From contig OY720347.1 of assembly GCA_963082975.1 (NCBI GenBank), positions 13,312,225-13,376,224 on the forward strand: 64,000 nt of DNA, given 5' to 3'. The notes beneath the pieces were generated by a model. It did no database searches. It was given only the letters and a program-made list of their open reading frames with translations, and was not told where the DNA came from. Below, piece by piece: positions 24,574 through 36,588 of the stretch (the first letter of the stretch is position 1; each line of letters begins with the position of its first letter). Both the position numbers and the translations under genes were made by a program. The stretch is from Labia minor. Lineage: Eukaryota > Arthropoda > Insecta > Dermaptera > Spongiphoridae.

Positions 24574-25133
24574 CTAAAAATTAAAAATAAAAAACAAATA
24601 ATTAAAAAATCGTGTCCCTCGATAGAATTATACATAATTGAATTGTTTGTTTTCTTTATTATTAATTAAAAAATGTAGATAAACATCTGAAGAGATATTT
24701 CTTGAAGAGAAGTAGAAGAGTATTGTTTTGAATTATTATAATCTTGTGAGACGAGACAAGTTGTCAGCGGGTTATGATGTAATTCAAGGGCTTCATATGC
24801 ATGAAAGCACTGAATAATCGCATGCAAGAAATCAAATAAGTTATTTGCACTTTTATTAGATAATATTAGATATAAAAAAAAATAATAAACCTTGACATTC
24901 ATTGTTTAACCATTTCTGACCGTTTACATTAAATGACTTATAATTCAATAGTTCAATTCATTCTTCTATATATTTAAATGTTTTCAAATACATTTATATT
25001 AAATTTAATCAAAAAAGTACCAAATTTTCTTAGCAAAAAAAAAAATCAAAACAAAACAGAAATACATTGCAATTATGTATAACCATCTCAAAAAGATGCT
25101 CTCTTTTACTTAAATTTGTTATATATCTACCTA

Positions 25134-25854
25134 CGAGGGCAATACACAAAGTAGGTTACGTTTTGGAATTAAGACAAAACTAGTACAGGAAAATGTTTTT
25201 TATTATATACATTTGAAAGAGCACCTGAAATACTATTTTTCTACATAATCGCCAAAAAAAGTTGAGACATTTATCGATGAGCTTCGAAATTCCTTCCTCA
25301 TAGAAATCCGCCGTCTGAGTGTCAGAGCCAGTCAGTCATGGCCACGTTCCAGAAAATCGACAAGAATCACACCTTTTCTGTCCCGGAACACTGTTGCCAT
25401 TAACTTCCTGGCAGACAACGTTTGCAAACACGTTCGTGGTTTTTTTGGGAGAATGTGTGTCCCCCCCTCCATAGACTGCAATTTTGTCTCACATGTCACG
25501 TGTTTCACCCAAGTCTCGTCTCCCATTACGATTCGATCAAGGAATGCATCACCGTGGTACTCGTAGGCCTCCAAAAATGACAAAGAGGCAGCCATTCGCT
25601 GACCCTTGTGATAGTCTGTCAGAAGCTTTTTTATCCACCTGGCACAAAACTTATGGTACACTCAGGCGGCGGATTTCTATGAGGAAGGAATTTCGAAGCT
25701 CGTTCATCGCTACGATAAATGTCTCAACTTTTTTGGCGATTATGTAGAAAAATAGTATTTCACTTGCTCTTTCAAATGTATATAATAAAAAATATTTTCC
25801 TGTACTAGTTTTGTCTTAATTCCAAAACGTAACCTACTTTGTGAATTACCCTCG
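25134..25854 (-). mobile_element. Mariner-derived fold-back element with ~185-bp arms
   Basis: TA flanks both ends (25132-25133, 25855-25856). The left arm (about 25134-25315) is the inverse of the right arm (about 25665-25854). Both arms encode the mariner C-terminus: on the plus strand the right arm reads ADFYEEGISKLVHRYDKCLN then FFGDYVEK-stop; the left arm carries a degraded version on the minus strand. The centre (25332-25661, minus) encodes an internal transposase piece: DFLDRIV-type motif LDRIVMGDETWVKHVT (second catalytic Asp region) and LSARKLMATVFRDRKGVILV. Confidence 0.82.
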
Positions 25855-25856
25855 TA

Positions 25857-26694
25857 TATTAATTTCTTTACAAAGAATTGATGAATCCCTTAATTTAATT
25901 ATTTTTTTTTAAGAAATAAAAAATAAACAATTTAATTAAATAAACTAGTTTGATAAATTTTTTCTCTTAATGATTATTACACTTAATTTTAATTATAAAT
26001 CACTCATTTCACATAGAACAATTTATGAAAATATCTGTTTTTTGAATGCACACAAGACTAGATATTTGAAATTTATTTCACATAACTCATGTCTTAGAAA
26101 AAATTAATGTTTATGTAATTTAAGTTTATTATATGTAGCTAAGTGAAACAAAAAATATATAATTTTATATCCTGTATATGAAAAAGAATGAATGAATAGA
26201 AGTTACTTGTATAATTATAAAATTTTTAATTATTTCCTCAGAGAATCTTATTCTTCTCCCTATATTTTAAGTATCATTTGAAATTTATTCTTTTTTTTTA
26301 GATACAAATGTTACAACTATGTATAAACTCTACTACTGATTTCCTTTATTTAGTGTCTAATTAATTATAATTATATTTTATAAGAAAATTGTTTAAGAAT
26401 CTACAAAAGTTATAAAAACAAAACAATTTAATTATCTTTGATGTCATAAAAAAATTTACTTTCTATTAATAAATGTACATATTTCTTATTATTATCTTCT
26501 ACTACCACTATAATTAAAACAATTAATTATATTATCTTTCTCTCTCTATATATATAAAAGTTTTTTGTCTGCACATTGATCCAAATTTGAAAATTTTCAC
26601 GTTTCATAACCGGTAAAATCCAAAAGTGACTTTAGAATTTTTCATATCTACTGTCTGTCTGTTAGAGATTAATTTTTAAAAATGTATATAATTG
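25857..26694. other. AT-rich sequence, no feature
   Basis: No supported gene or bounded repeat; lies in the inferred long 5' intron of the SLC5 gene. Confidence 0.5.
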
Positions 26695-26818
26695 AATGTC
26701 CCCCTCCCCTGATATCAACATATGAGAAACAACAAAAAAAAAAAATATTTCGATAATCGAATGTACACAGCCCGCGAAAATTAAAAATTCACCTTTTCTT
26801 TTTAACAGATCTCGTATA
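26695..26818 (-). mobile_element. Mariner terminal fragment
   Basis: ATTTCGATAATCGAATGTAC, then CAGCCCGCGAAAATT and CACCTTTTCTTTTTAACAGAT, matches the right end of the element at 6568-7373. Confidence 0.65.
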
Positions 26819-26828
26819 TCGGTTAAAC

Positions 26829-27081
26829 TAGTGATATCGCCCCCCCCCCATCTTCAAGGAGGCAATAAGTTATTTTTGGGGGGCCCAATCATTTTCAACT
26901 CTAAAAAAAGATAAGATGATTTTGCGAACAGGCTTTTTCCGTTGTTTTCAATTTTTTTTCAATATGGTTCTAAAAAAAAAGATAAGATGATTTTGAATTT
27001 TTATCTGTTAAAATGTATAGGGGGGCGAATTATTTTAGCCGGCGAAGGGGGCGTTTGGTCCAAAAAGGTTGAGAACCACTA
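26829..27081. mobile_element. Non-autonomous hAT MITE, 253 bp
   Basis: Right end (reversed) TAGTGGTTCTCAACCTTTTT; left end TAGTGATATCGCCCC. Flanks GGTTAAAC (26821-26828) and GGTTAAAT (27082-27089). Closely related to the element at 52018-52236 (shared GCGTTTGGTCCAAAAAGG). Confidence 0.75.
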
Positions 27082-27233
27082 GGTTAAATTATTCTGTTAT
27101 TTTCAAGAATGATTTATAAAATTAAAAAATTTAAACATATGTTTTACTTAAAACTAAATATGTTGGGGATTAGGAAATGAGTTGAGTTTAGAGGTTAGGG
27201 TCCTCATCTTCACAATTAGATTATATATTAGAT

Positions 27234-27580
27234 CAGTGGTGTACAACCCGTTGAAACATTTTCAGGGTCGCCAAATTTAAAGAACTTTATATAACAATAA
27301 AAAATATAGCGCGTTCGTAAGCCTAACGTAACGTTTTTCTAAGTTTCGTACTAATAAATATCTTAGGTAAACGTAGGTAAACTAACTTCCTTAACGATTA
27401 AAAAAACTTGTATTATCTATTCAGGGGTAGGGGTAGGGACACTAACGATACTTTGATACTATCGCAGTATCGATACTTTGGAGTTCGATACTATCGAAGA
27501 ATCGATTCTTAGCCTTTCAGGGGTCGCGACAAATTTTTTCAAAAAATGGGGGTCGCAAATGAAGATAGGGTGCACCACAG
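27234..27580. mobile_element. Non-autonomous hAT MITE, 347 bp
   Basis: Ends CAGTGGTGTACAACCC and (reversed) CTGTGGTGCACCC; exact 8-bp duplication TATTAGAT at 27226-27233 and 27581-27588. A short internal repeat of CGATACTATCG-like words lies at 27445-27510. Confidence 0.78.
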
Positions 27581-27589
27581 TATTAGATT

Positions 27590-28330
27590 ATGGAAACTTG
27601 ACGAAAATGAACAAATCTTTTAATTTTATTATACTTTCAATATATATATTATTTCTGAAAATTAATTATGATAATTAAATTGCTTAAAGGATTGGTATCA
27701 ATAATCAATGATAAAATAAAAATCCATTCTTCCGTAATAATAAATTATAGGATATCTTTATAAATAAAATTATAATAAAATTTAATGAATGATTAATAAA
27801 GAAGTAGCTAAGTTATTTAGTTCGTGTTTCTTCTTATTTTTCAAGGACTTAAGCTATTATTAGTTTGATACATAATAATAATGTTTAATAAAAACACAAC
27901 TTCAATTAATAATACAATTAAAAAAAAAAAGTTAATTTCTCATCTAATATTTATAGATGGCCTGAGGTTAGTAATAAATCATGATCAGCACCTGCAGACA
28001 TACCGACTCCTTTAATAAACACCATTCAAGAGGAAAAAAAATTAATTTCATTAAACACATTATATACTTATGCAAGAATATTAAGATTTTTTTAATTAAT
28101 TCATCATTATACCTAAAATGAAAAATAAAAAAAAAAAAATTAAAATTCTTTATCAATTTCAATTCTATGATTTGCAACAAATTAATTCCACCTAAATTAT
28201 TGATTTTTTAAAATTTAAAAAATATTTATTTTTATTTACACTATAATTATAATGTATCTATTATAATAGATATTTGAATATGAAATTGAATTTTTCATTC
28301 ATAATAATAATTCTCTCTACATGCATATAT
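27590..28330. other. AT-rich sequence with one unexplained island
   Basis: Mostly A/T. At 27955-28040 a GC-richer island reads on the minus strand as VGMSAGADHDLLLTSGHL-stop after a possible AG acceptor. It is too short to call an exon. Confidence 0.35.
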
Positions 28331-28453
28331 CTCATAGGCAAATGGCAATTTTAGGAAAATAACATTTGCCTAGACAAAGGCCAATTGCCTATCCAAATTG
28401 CTACAATTATTATTTCATTTCAATTTGACTAGGAAAATATTATTTGTCTAGAC

Positions 28454-29797
28454 CATAGGTTCCCAAACTTTTTTGTGTCGTAGACCCCTTACCATGTTTT
28501 TCGGTTTTGGGAAGACCCCCTAAATTGATTTTGATATTTTATAAACCCTTTTTTTAGAGCCTTATTGAAAAATCAAAAAAATGCTTTAAAAGCCATGTCG
28601 TAAAAACGATTTACCTTTTCTTTTTTTACCGACCGACGATAGTAAGGGAGGTATTGTTTTCACACCAAATATTAAAAAAATCCATGTCGGAAAACAATTT
28701 ACCATTTTTTTAGAGCCGGGAAAACACGTAGACCCCCGTAGAACCCCATAGACCCCCATTTCCATTTCATGGACCCCCAAATTTGTTATTCGCTGCTGTG
28801 GACCTCTTGGAGGTTGAAATAGTCCCCAGGAGTCTATATAGACCACTTTGGGAACCTACCTAACGGTACCTGATACCCTAAAAATGTTTCAAAAGCCATG
28901 TCGGAAAAACGATTTACCTTTTCTTTTTTTACCGACCGACGATAGTAAGGGAGGTATTGTTTTCACACCAAATTTCACATGTGGAGATTTTTACATATCT
29001 CCACGAATCATGCATTTTCTTAACAGAAAAAAGTATTTTTAGCATGATGTCTGTCCGTCCGTCCGTCTGTCCGTCCGTCCATATAGATGTGTACAGCCTG
29101 AACGGTTGAACGGATTTTGATGAAATTTGGTATATTTACTTAATGCATCAGTGGGATGAATTGATCAACTTTTGATGCAAATCCGGAAACCGGAAGTGGT
29201 AGTATTAGCGATCGATGATAGGAAGGGAAGGGTTATTTTCACACCAAATTTCACATGAGGAGATTTTTTTATATATCACCACGAATCATGCACTTTGTAT
29301 TGGTTTTATCCTCGGGAAAATTATATTTATTAGTTTTTTCTTGATTTAAAATTATATGACGTCATCCAGCCATTCATGACGTCACAGCCTGGTCTTGCAT
29401 ATATATTATAAATAAAATAAAATTAAAAATGTTTATATTTATTATTTATGTATCCATATCTGTTTTTTATTACATTAATAGATATATTAAAATTATTTGA
29501 AATTGTTTCTGTAGCTGCTAATTAATTTACTTCAAACCGTCGGTCGGTTCGGACCTGGCCACAGGTCAACTTATTTGTTTTTGAGACATATTGAAAAAAA
29601 ATCAAAAAATGTTTCAAAAGCCATGTCGGAAAAATGATTTCCCTTATTTTTAGAGACATATTCAAATTATCCATGCCGGAAAAGAATCCACCATTTTTTA
29701 GAGCCGGGAAAACACGTGGACCCCCATAGACCCCGTATAGAAACCCATTTTCATTTCATGGACCCCAGATATATATAGACCACTTTGGGAACCTATG
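28454..29797. mobile_element. Non-autonomous hAT element, 1344 bp, carrying nested inserts
   Basis: Ends CATAGGTTCCCAAACTTT and (reversed) CATAGGTTCCCAAAGTGG resemble one terminus of the autonomous hAT (CATAGGTTCTTAAACTT). Exact 8-bp duplication GTCTAGAC at 28446-28453 and 29798-29805. It contains a full family A copy and a 46-bp family A fragment at 28627-28672. Repeats of GTAGACCCCC are typical of the hAT subterminal region. Confidence 0.85.
28930..29574 (+). mobile_element. Family A element nested in a hAT element
   Basis: Full-length copy from ACCGACCGACGATAG to CGTCGGTCGGT and the ACCTGGCCACAGGT hairpin, very similar to 13725-14360. Confidence 0.8.
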
Positions 29798-30059
29798 GTC
29801 TAGACAAAAGACAGTTGGCTAAATCTTTGTTGATGCTATTTGGCAATGCAAATGGCTTATGCATAGAAAAGCTATTTTCGTAAAATTGCCATCTTCCTAC
29901 GACATATACATATATATATGTTGTTAATAATTTAATTCTAACAAGACAATTCTTATTGAAGCGAGTACGTTTTTATTTAACTAATTAATGAGAAAAAGGA
30001 TGTGCTAATAGTTCAATAGACAAAATTACTTTATTACTTAATTTGATCATAATCTAATG

Positions 30060-33000
30060 CATAGGTTCTTAAACTTATGTACTCCACGGACCCCCACTTG
30101 AAAAAATTTTTTTTGACGGACCCCCATCACAACTTTAGGTACTTTACGTCATTTTATTAATTAATTTCTGGCTTACGATCTCATAAGGACAAGGATATAT
30201 GATGAATATTTCTAACAGTGATTGGTGAATAACGATTTTTTTGCATATTGTAGAACACATTTTATTAGAAATTATAATATTGAAGAAAGAAAATACAAAC
30301 ATTGTCATAGCAACAAATCTCACAAATTATAATGGGTACTTACATTAAATTCATATAAATATTTTATAATTTTTTTCAGAAAATATTAAATAAGAAATAT
30401 TTTAAAAAATAACTGCATCTATCTCATTAAATATAACTTACATATTTAATGAGATGTATGCAGTTGTTTTCTTGAAACAAGAATCTCAATATCTGGCTTA
30501 ATATTGGAAACTTTTAATCTAAGATCCGGCTCTACATTTAATTTGTTTCTATATTTAGACTTAATATAAAATAGTACCGAAAAAGCTTGTTCGCATAAAT
30601 ATGTTGTGCAGAATGGAATCAAGTGTTGAAGTGCTTTATTTGCAAGCGCAGGATAATCTGACCTGAGAAGTAACCAAAAGTTGCTCAATTCAGTTTTGTT
30701 AAATTTTAGTTTATAAGTTGTATCACATGATAATTCCACGAGAATATCTTGTTCAGGTGCAGATAAATGTTTAGCATTTGTAATTTCCATATTAAATGGA
30801 TCTCTGATCCAGTTATTGCAAGGATCAGGAGTAGAAAAATACTTCCTGAAGTTGCTTTTCAAAGTAATTAAATGTTCAACAAATAATTGACGCGTTTGAT
30901 TAAGCAATTTTTCACTGGAGCTTTCTATGAAATCATTGAGAGTTGGAAAAGACTCATATACACCGTTCTGGATGCGTTTCGACCACAAGTCGATTTTTTT
31001 AATCATTGCTTCTATTTTATCTTCAACTTTAAATATATTTACAACAGTACCTTGCAGGCTCAAATTAAGTTCGTTCAATTTTGTAAAAATATCAGTCAAG
31101 TAAGCCACCTTAGCTAACCAGATAAAATCATTGAAACATTCGGTCAGTTCAAAATGCGCATCTATTAAAAACAATCGTATTTCATCTCGAAGCTCAAAAA
31201 GGCGAATGAGTACTTTCCCGCGGGACAACCAACGTACATCTGTATGTAATAATAAATGTGTATGTTGACTACCCATTTCCTCACACAAAATTTTAAAAAC
31301 TCTGGAATTAAGTGGACGAGCCTTAATGAAATTGACAATTTTAACTACTTCGTCTAATGTTCTTTTCAAATCTGGTGACATATTTTTGGCTGCTAATGAT
31401 TCTCTGTGAATGCAGCAATGATTCCAAACAACCTGAGGCGCAACATTTTTAATAAGAGCAATCAATCCAGTTCTTGTACCTGACATTGCACGAGCACCAT
31501 CAGTGCAAATTCCAACACATTTTGGCCACTCTATTTCATTTTCGGTTATAAAATTATTCAAACTGTTAAATATGTCATTAGCTGTCGTTCGTGAAGGTAG
31601 TGAATCACAAAACAATACATCTTCTTGTATTTGATTTTCAAACTCATATCTAATGAAAGCTAACAAATTGGCATTATTAGTGACATCAGTACTTTCATCC
31701 AATTGTAATGAGTAATAGTGACTTTTGCGCACTCTCGATATTAATTCTTCTTTTATATTACATGACATGTCTTCAATCCTATTCTTAACCGTATCATTTG
31801 ATAATGAAATCAAATTTATATCGTTTGCTGCTTTAGTTCCTAACATTATATTTGTAATTACTTTTGTAGCAGGAAGAATTAATTGCTCTGCTATATTATG
31901 CGGCTTTCCTGCTTTAGCAATAAGTAGAGCTACTTCATATGATGCCATTACTGCTTTCTTACTCATACCACCAGATCCCGTCTTTACCATCAATTTCTGA
32001 CTTGAATTAAGTTCTTCTTTTTTCATTTTAAAAAATTCGATAGACTTACTAACATGCTCGCTGTGCTTTGTTTGTAAATGACGTCTGAGATTAGCAGGTT
32101 TCATACTTTCATTGGATAAACTTTCCTGACATAGAACGCAGACTGGTCTTTCCACATCATTGTTGCAAATATAAGTAAATCCAAATGATAAATAATCATC
32201 CGAATATTTTCTAGTTTTGCGTTTCTTGGTAGAGTTTGCTGTTGATGCCTCATCATCTGATTCTTTCCGTTTCTGTGTTGAACCAGTTTGTAGCCAACGA
32301 TCCATTTTATGGAGTAATTTATTAACATTGAACTACAATAATATAAATATAATATAAATATAATATAAATATAACGAATTATTATTTACTAGCTATGTTT
32401 TAATATGATTTTAAATGAATGTTTTAATATCCTTTTAAATGAATGTTTTAAATCATTTTAATAAATGTTTTAAATCATTTTAAATAAATGATTTAATATC
32501 ATTTTAAATGAATATTAATTTATATAATAAATATATTTCGTAATTTGATTCTAAAATATTATTAATTTCGTAATTTGATTCTAAAATATTATTAATTTCG
32601 TAATTTGATTCTAAAATATTATTAAAATAAATATTTTTTATTCATAAAACTAACTTATACTTACTCTCAAAAACAGCCTTTCTGGGAAATTGCAAAATGT
32701 GTTTAGTGTTTTTATAAAATAATGATCATGCAAATTACACTAAAAATTAAAAAAAATTATTAGCTATAATAAACTATTATTAGCTATAATTTAATTATAA
32801 TTAATTAAATTAATAAAAATAATTTAAAGATACAACTCGTTGAGAAATGAACTTATAATTAACATTAATAAAAATAATTTAAAGATACAACTCGTTGAGA
32901 AATGAACTTATAATTAACATTTGCTTTAAAACTGTTTAAAACCCCAGAGTGGACGCTGACAATTTGGGTTTTTCCGGGTAAGACTGTCCCCTCCCCTGGT

Positions 33001-33386
33001 TTTCCCCAATAACAAAGTGAAAGAAAATTCCCTTATATGCCTCCCCTTCCGAGCCCCTAAGAGGGGTTATTTTAAAGGAACAATCGAAAAATGATTTTAA
33101 ATGAATGAATGGATGAAAATTCAAATTTTATATATAGTTTTTTATATATGTTTATTTATTCACAAAAAATTAATTGACATAATTATCAATTTAATAAAAT
33201 AAAATAGTATTATTAATAGTATTAAATTATAGCCGTAATTCTCTAGGAGGATATAGTTAAACAATGAACTTTAAATATTTATATATGTATATATTTTTAC
33301 GATGATTTTTTTCCGAGGACCGCGGACCCCCAGTAAAGGCTTCGCGGACCCCCAGGGGTCCGCGGACCACAGTTTAAGAACCACTG
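30060..33386 (-). mobile_element. Complete autonomous hAT transposon, copy 1 (3327 bp)
   Basis: Ends CATAGGTTCTTAAACTT (left) and, reversed, CAGTGGTTCTTAAACT (right). Exact 8-bp target duplication ATCTAATG at 30052-30059 and 33387-33394. It encodes one intact transposase. The region before the gene holds tandem 30-bp repeats (TTCGTAATTTGATTCTAAAA, three times near 32535-32630) and a duplicated block with ACAACTCGTTGAGAAATG (two copies, 32826-32920), possible transposase-binding sites. Subterminal GGACCCCC motifs occur at both ends. It lies within the inferred 5' intron of the SLC5 gene. Confidence 0.93.
30446..32305 (-). CDS. hAT transposase (ZBED/SCAND3-like), copy 1
   Basis: 619 aa, catalyses cut-and-paste transposition. 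Residues 1-35 are basic and Ser/Lys-rich, nuclear-localisation-like (KKRKTRK). A BED-type zinc finger uses C56, C59, H76 and H81. The RNase-H-like core shows YYSLQLDESTD (first catalytic Asp, D203), CVGICTDGARAMSG (second, D269), the hAT-specific NHCCIHRESLA and DVRWLSRG, and the C-terminal dimerisation/acid motif YLCEQAFSVL (E572). Length and motif order are those of a complete enzyme with no stops. It differs from copy 2 only at K104 (R in copy 2) and A511 (T in copy 2). The stop codon lies in a 24-bp hairpin stem. Confidence 0.93.
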   Translation of the reverse strand: MDRWLQTGSTQKRKESDDEASTANSTKKRKTRKYSDDYLSFGFTYICNNDVERPVCVLCQESLSNESMKPANLRRHLQTKHSEHVSKSIEFFKMKKEELNSSQKLMVKTGSGGMSKKAVMASYEVALLIAKAGKPHNIAEQLILPATKVITNIMLGTKAANDINLISLSNDTVKNRIEDMSCNIKEELISRVRKSHYYSLQLDESTDVTNNANLLAFIRYEFENQIQEDVLFCDSLPSRTTANDIFNSLNNFITENEIEWPKCVGICTDGARAMSGTRTGLIALIKNVAPQVVWNHCCIHRESLAAKNMSPDLKRTLDEVVKIVNFIKARPLNSRVFKILCEEMGSQHTHLLLHTDVRWLSRGKVLIRLFELRDEIRLFLIDAHFELTECFNDFIWLAKVAYLTDIFTKLNELNLSLQGTVVNIFKVEDKIEAMIKKIDLWSKRIQNGVYESFPTLNDFIESSSEKLLNQTRQLFVEHLITLKSNFRKYFSTPDPCNNWIRDPFNMEITNAKHLSAPEQDILVELSCDTTYKLKFNKTELSNFWLLLRSDYPALANKALQHLIPFCTTYLCEQAFSVLFYIKSKYRNKLNVEPDLRLKVSNIKPDIEILVSRKQLHTSH

Positions 33387-33394
33387 ATCTAATG

Positions 33395-34438
33395 TATTTC
33401 AAAACTATTTTTAATAGTATTTTTTTTTTAAATATTTTTCTTTTCTTTTCTTCTCTTATAATAATAAAACTTATTTCGATTAAAAATTAATTTTATAAAA
33501 TAGTAGAATTAATTGAAAAATACAAAATTTATAATTATAATTTATAATTAATTATAAATTATAAATAGAATGACAATTCGTCCTGGATTAACGCCCTGTT
33601 TCTTATATTAATTAATGTATATTTGTCCAGGAACATGTCCCGAATTATATAATTCATATCATATGAATATTATATTACATATTCAATTATAATATTTTAG
33701 AGAGGATAATTATTTCGTAAACTAAACGAAAAATAAATTCCTATTTTATTAGTAAAAATATTTAATAGCAAAAAAACTTCAGTTACTTCATTGAATATAT
33801 GTATAATCCATAGTAAACCCCATGAAATGGACATGTTATAATTTATTAAATAAATAAAAGGTGACTTCATTTATCGACTACCCACATCATCTCCCTAGGA
33901 TGAAAAATTTCTTAAACACCTTAGAAAAGTTTAAATGAAATATTAAAATTTGAACAATCTTTTAAATTTAATTATCTTATTATTTAATTCTTAATAGTTT
34001 ATTGGTTTAATGATTAAGAATAAAATAAATAAATAAATAAATGTAATTATTTTTATATAACTCTATGATATGTTGCATAGTAACTTTTGTTAAAATCTAT
34101 CAGGTATTTATCTGAAATTAATTCACCTGAATAACGAGCTTACCTTGATAACTTAATATTTCAAACAATTATTATTTTTATATTTAAATTATTTCTCATA
34201 TACTTATATATATATACATATATATATATGTATTTTTAATTATATATTTAAGATTATATAAAAGTTATTGTTTTATATTCTTTGTATTTGTAGTGAAAAA
34301 ATAATTAGAAATAAGAATATAAAAATTATTTTCGATTAGAAGCAATTAAATAATGAATTAATCAATTTAATTCGGTCAAGATAATATTATTAAATTGAAA
34401 TATTTTAGTTATTTTACTGTATATTATTTAAAAAATAA
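33395..34438. other. AT-rich sequence, no feature
   Basis: Simple A/T tracts only. Confidence 0.5.
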
Positions 34439-34998
34439 GCTGGAGTGTCTCCACTCAACAACCTCGCAAATTAAATTAGATTAAAAAACATAAATTGTAT
34501 TTAAATTAAATTTAATTAATTAAATTATAAATTAAAATCAATAAATAATATTTATTAAACCAGTGCCTGTTCGGCTCTTTGTGTTCACGTGCTGGCGCGT
34601 GATTTGCAATGTTAAAAAATTAATTCCGGTACTTTCAGCGATTCAATCAAGCTGAAATTCTATATATAGCAGTTTTATACAATTTTTAATCATGTAGAAA
34701 ACTATCAAACATATATCTTTATTTTTACGGTCACTTTAGAGGAAAAAAAACAATACGTAAGTAATGAACCACTTCCGGCCGAGCTACAATTCTCAAAAAT
34801 TGATAGAAAAATATAAATTTTGAATAATGCCCGTATACCAAATTCCATAATTATAGCTCAAACCATTTTTGCGTAATCTTGTCTACATTCACACATACAC
34901 ACACAGAGACATTTTTCTCAACCTTAGTGAAAATGATTCAGGAACCTTCAAAATGTATAAAAACACAAAATCTCGACATCTCTGGCGAGATAGTAAAA
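34439..34998 (-). mobile_element. Family B element, near full length
   Basis: Runs in reverse from GCTGGAGTGTCTCCACTC to CTCTGGCGAGATAGT. Confidence 0.75.
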
Positions 34999-35825
34999 AA
35001 ATCTGTCTTGTCTAAAAGAATAGCCATACGATAGATATTTTTTTTTAATCAACTTAATTGGCTTTCAATAATAGTTTGAACCTGTAAAAATATACATTTC
35101 TTATCATCTTTTGTGAAATTAATTAATCATAATATTTTTAAATTTATATTTTCTTAAAATAAAAAACAATTTACATTTTTTTTTTATGAGTAAATTGTTT
35201 AAAATGACAGTATTTGCTTATAATTATATATTCGAGTATATTTACAAATACAGATAAATATTATATTATTTTTCCTTATAATGAATTATTTTTAATTATC
35301 ATATCGTCAAAAGGACAAATTTGTTTCAGAATATAAATACTTATATTTTATTATGTTGTAAAATTATGAAAATTGTTTAAGAGTGATTATATTATAATAG
35401 CAAAGTCTCAGGAGAAAATGAATAAAATAATAATAATTTATAAGTTATTTAATTACTATTTGAATATGTATATTTCATTTTTAATCATAATCATTAAAGT
35501 ATACCGGTAAATCTAAACTAAAGGAATAGTGTGGGATTAGAGAGGAAATGAAATAAATTTGTATATTTTAATTCAATTTTGTATTTTGTATTTATTTCAT
35601 TTTATTTATTTATAATAGAAAAAAAAATTATCTAACACAAAACTACCCTACAATATTTATGTTTTTAAGTTTTATTCTTTTTTTATTTCTACTTAATAAA
35701 TAATAATAATAATAATAAATTTTTATTTATTAATTTAATAATATAATAATAATAAATAAAAAAAAATCAAAGTATCCTTGATCTTACTGTTTATATTAAT
35801 TTTCAATATAAATGATTAATTTAAA

Positions 35826-35865
<40 letters not shown>

Positions 35866-36327
35866 TGAGTTTATTTCAAATAAAAATTTAATCAATTATC
35901 TTAATCATTTCATATTTTATCTTTTCATTACATTTAAATATATTTTTAAATTATTTGTAAAGATTTCATTTATTTTATAAAAAGTTAAATTATTATTCTT
36001 TCTACTTTATTAAAAAGAAGATTTAAATTAAAATTTGTTTGTTACACTTGGAATATTTTCAATTGGATGATTATGATTATTTATGTGTTGATGAATTCTT
36101 ATAATATTTGAAAGTGAATTTACATGTTATAATTACAACTAAAATTGTTTTTCTATTTGAAATTTATGCTAATATTATAATTTTCATTTTTACATTACAA
36201 GCATTGATAAAAATGCTGTCTAAAAGAAAAAAATGTGATCATATTAGTGAATATAAAAATATGACAAGGATTGAATATTTATTGTATAGGTATTTGTATA
36301 TATATGATAGAATTAGCATCATTGAAC
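34999..36327. other. AT-rich sequence with a TA microsatellite
   Basis: (TA)n at about 35829-35863; otherwise nothing recognisable. Confidence 0.55.
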
Positions 36328-36335
36328 AGTGTGAT

Positions 36336-36580
36336 CAGTGGCGTAGCGTGGTCTATTATGTTGGAGAGGGGGGGGGGTCAGGGGGTTCCGGGGTCTCCCC
36401 TCGGAAAAATTTTTGACAAAATAAATTATTTATTTATTCATAACGTTCAGACTATACTTATACGTAATTTAAAGATGTTTTTTGTTATTTTTGGGTTCTC
36501 AGTTACAAAACTAATCACTTTTAAATTTATTTTTTGTACAATGTTTGGGGGGGGGGGGGGCACGTGCCACGACGCCACTG
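36336..36580. mobile_element. MITE with CAGTGGCG ends, 245 bp
   Basis: Ends CAGTGGCGTAGCGTGG and (reversed) CAGTGGCGTCGTGGCACG; flanks AGTGTGAT and AGTGTGAA (8 bp, one mismatch). This duplication lacks the central TA, so it is a different hAT subgroup. Two long G runs lie inside. Confidence 0.7.
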
Positions 36581-36588
36581 AGTGTGAA

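Larger units (their letters stand above)
28330..29900. mobile_element. Older inverted-repeat element interrupted by a hAT insertion
   Basis: GGCAATTTTAGGAAAATAAC with CATTTGCCTAG on the left is matched in inverse by CTATTTTCGTAAAATTGCC on the right (about 29868-29890), outside the hAT element at 28454-29797. This looks like an old palindromic MITE split by the later insertion. Its outer ends are not resolved. Confidence 0.45.

Noticed and set aside
30887..32000. Open frames antisense to the hAT transposase (also 44579-45692)
   Set aside because: Shadows of the intact transposase; same in both copies only because the copies are near-identical.
32535..32640. CRISPR-like direct repeats
   Set aside because: Tandem without spacers and located inside a eukaryotic hAT transposon.
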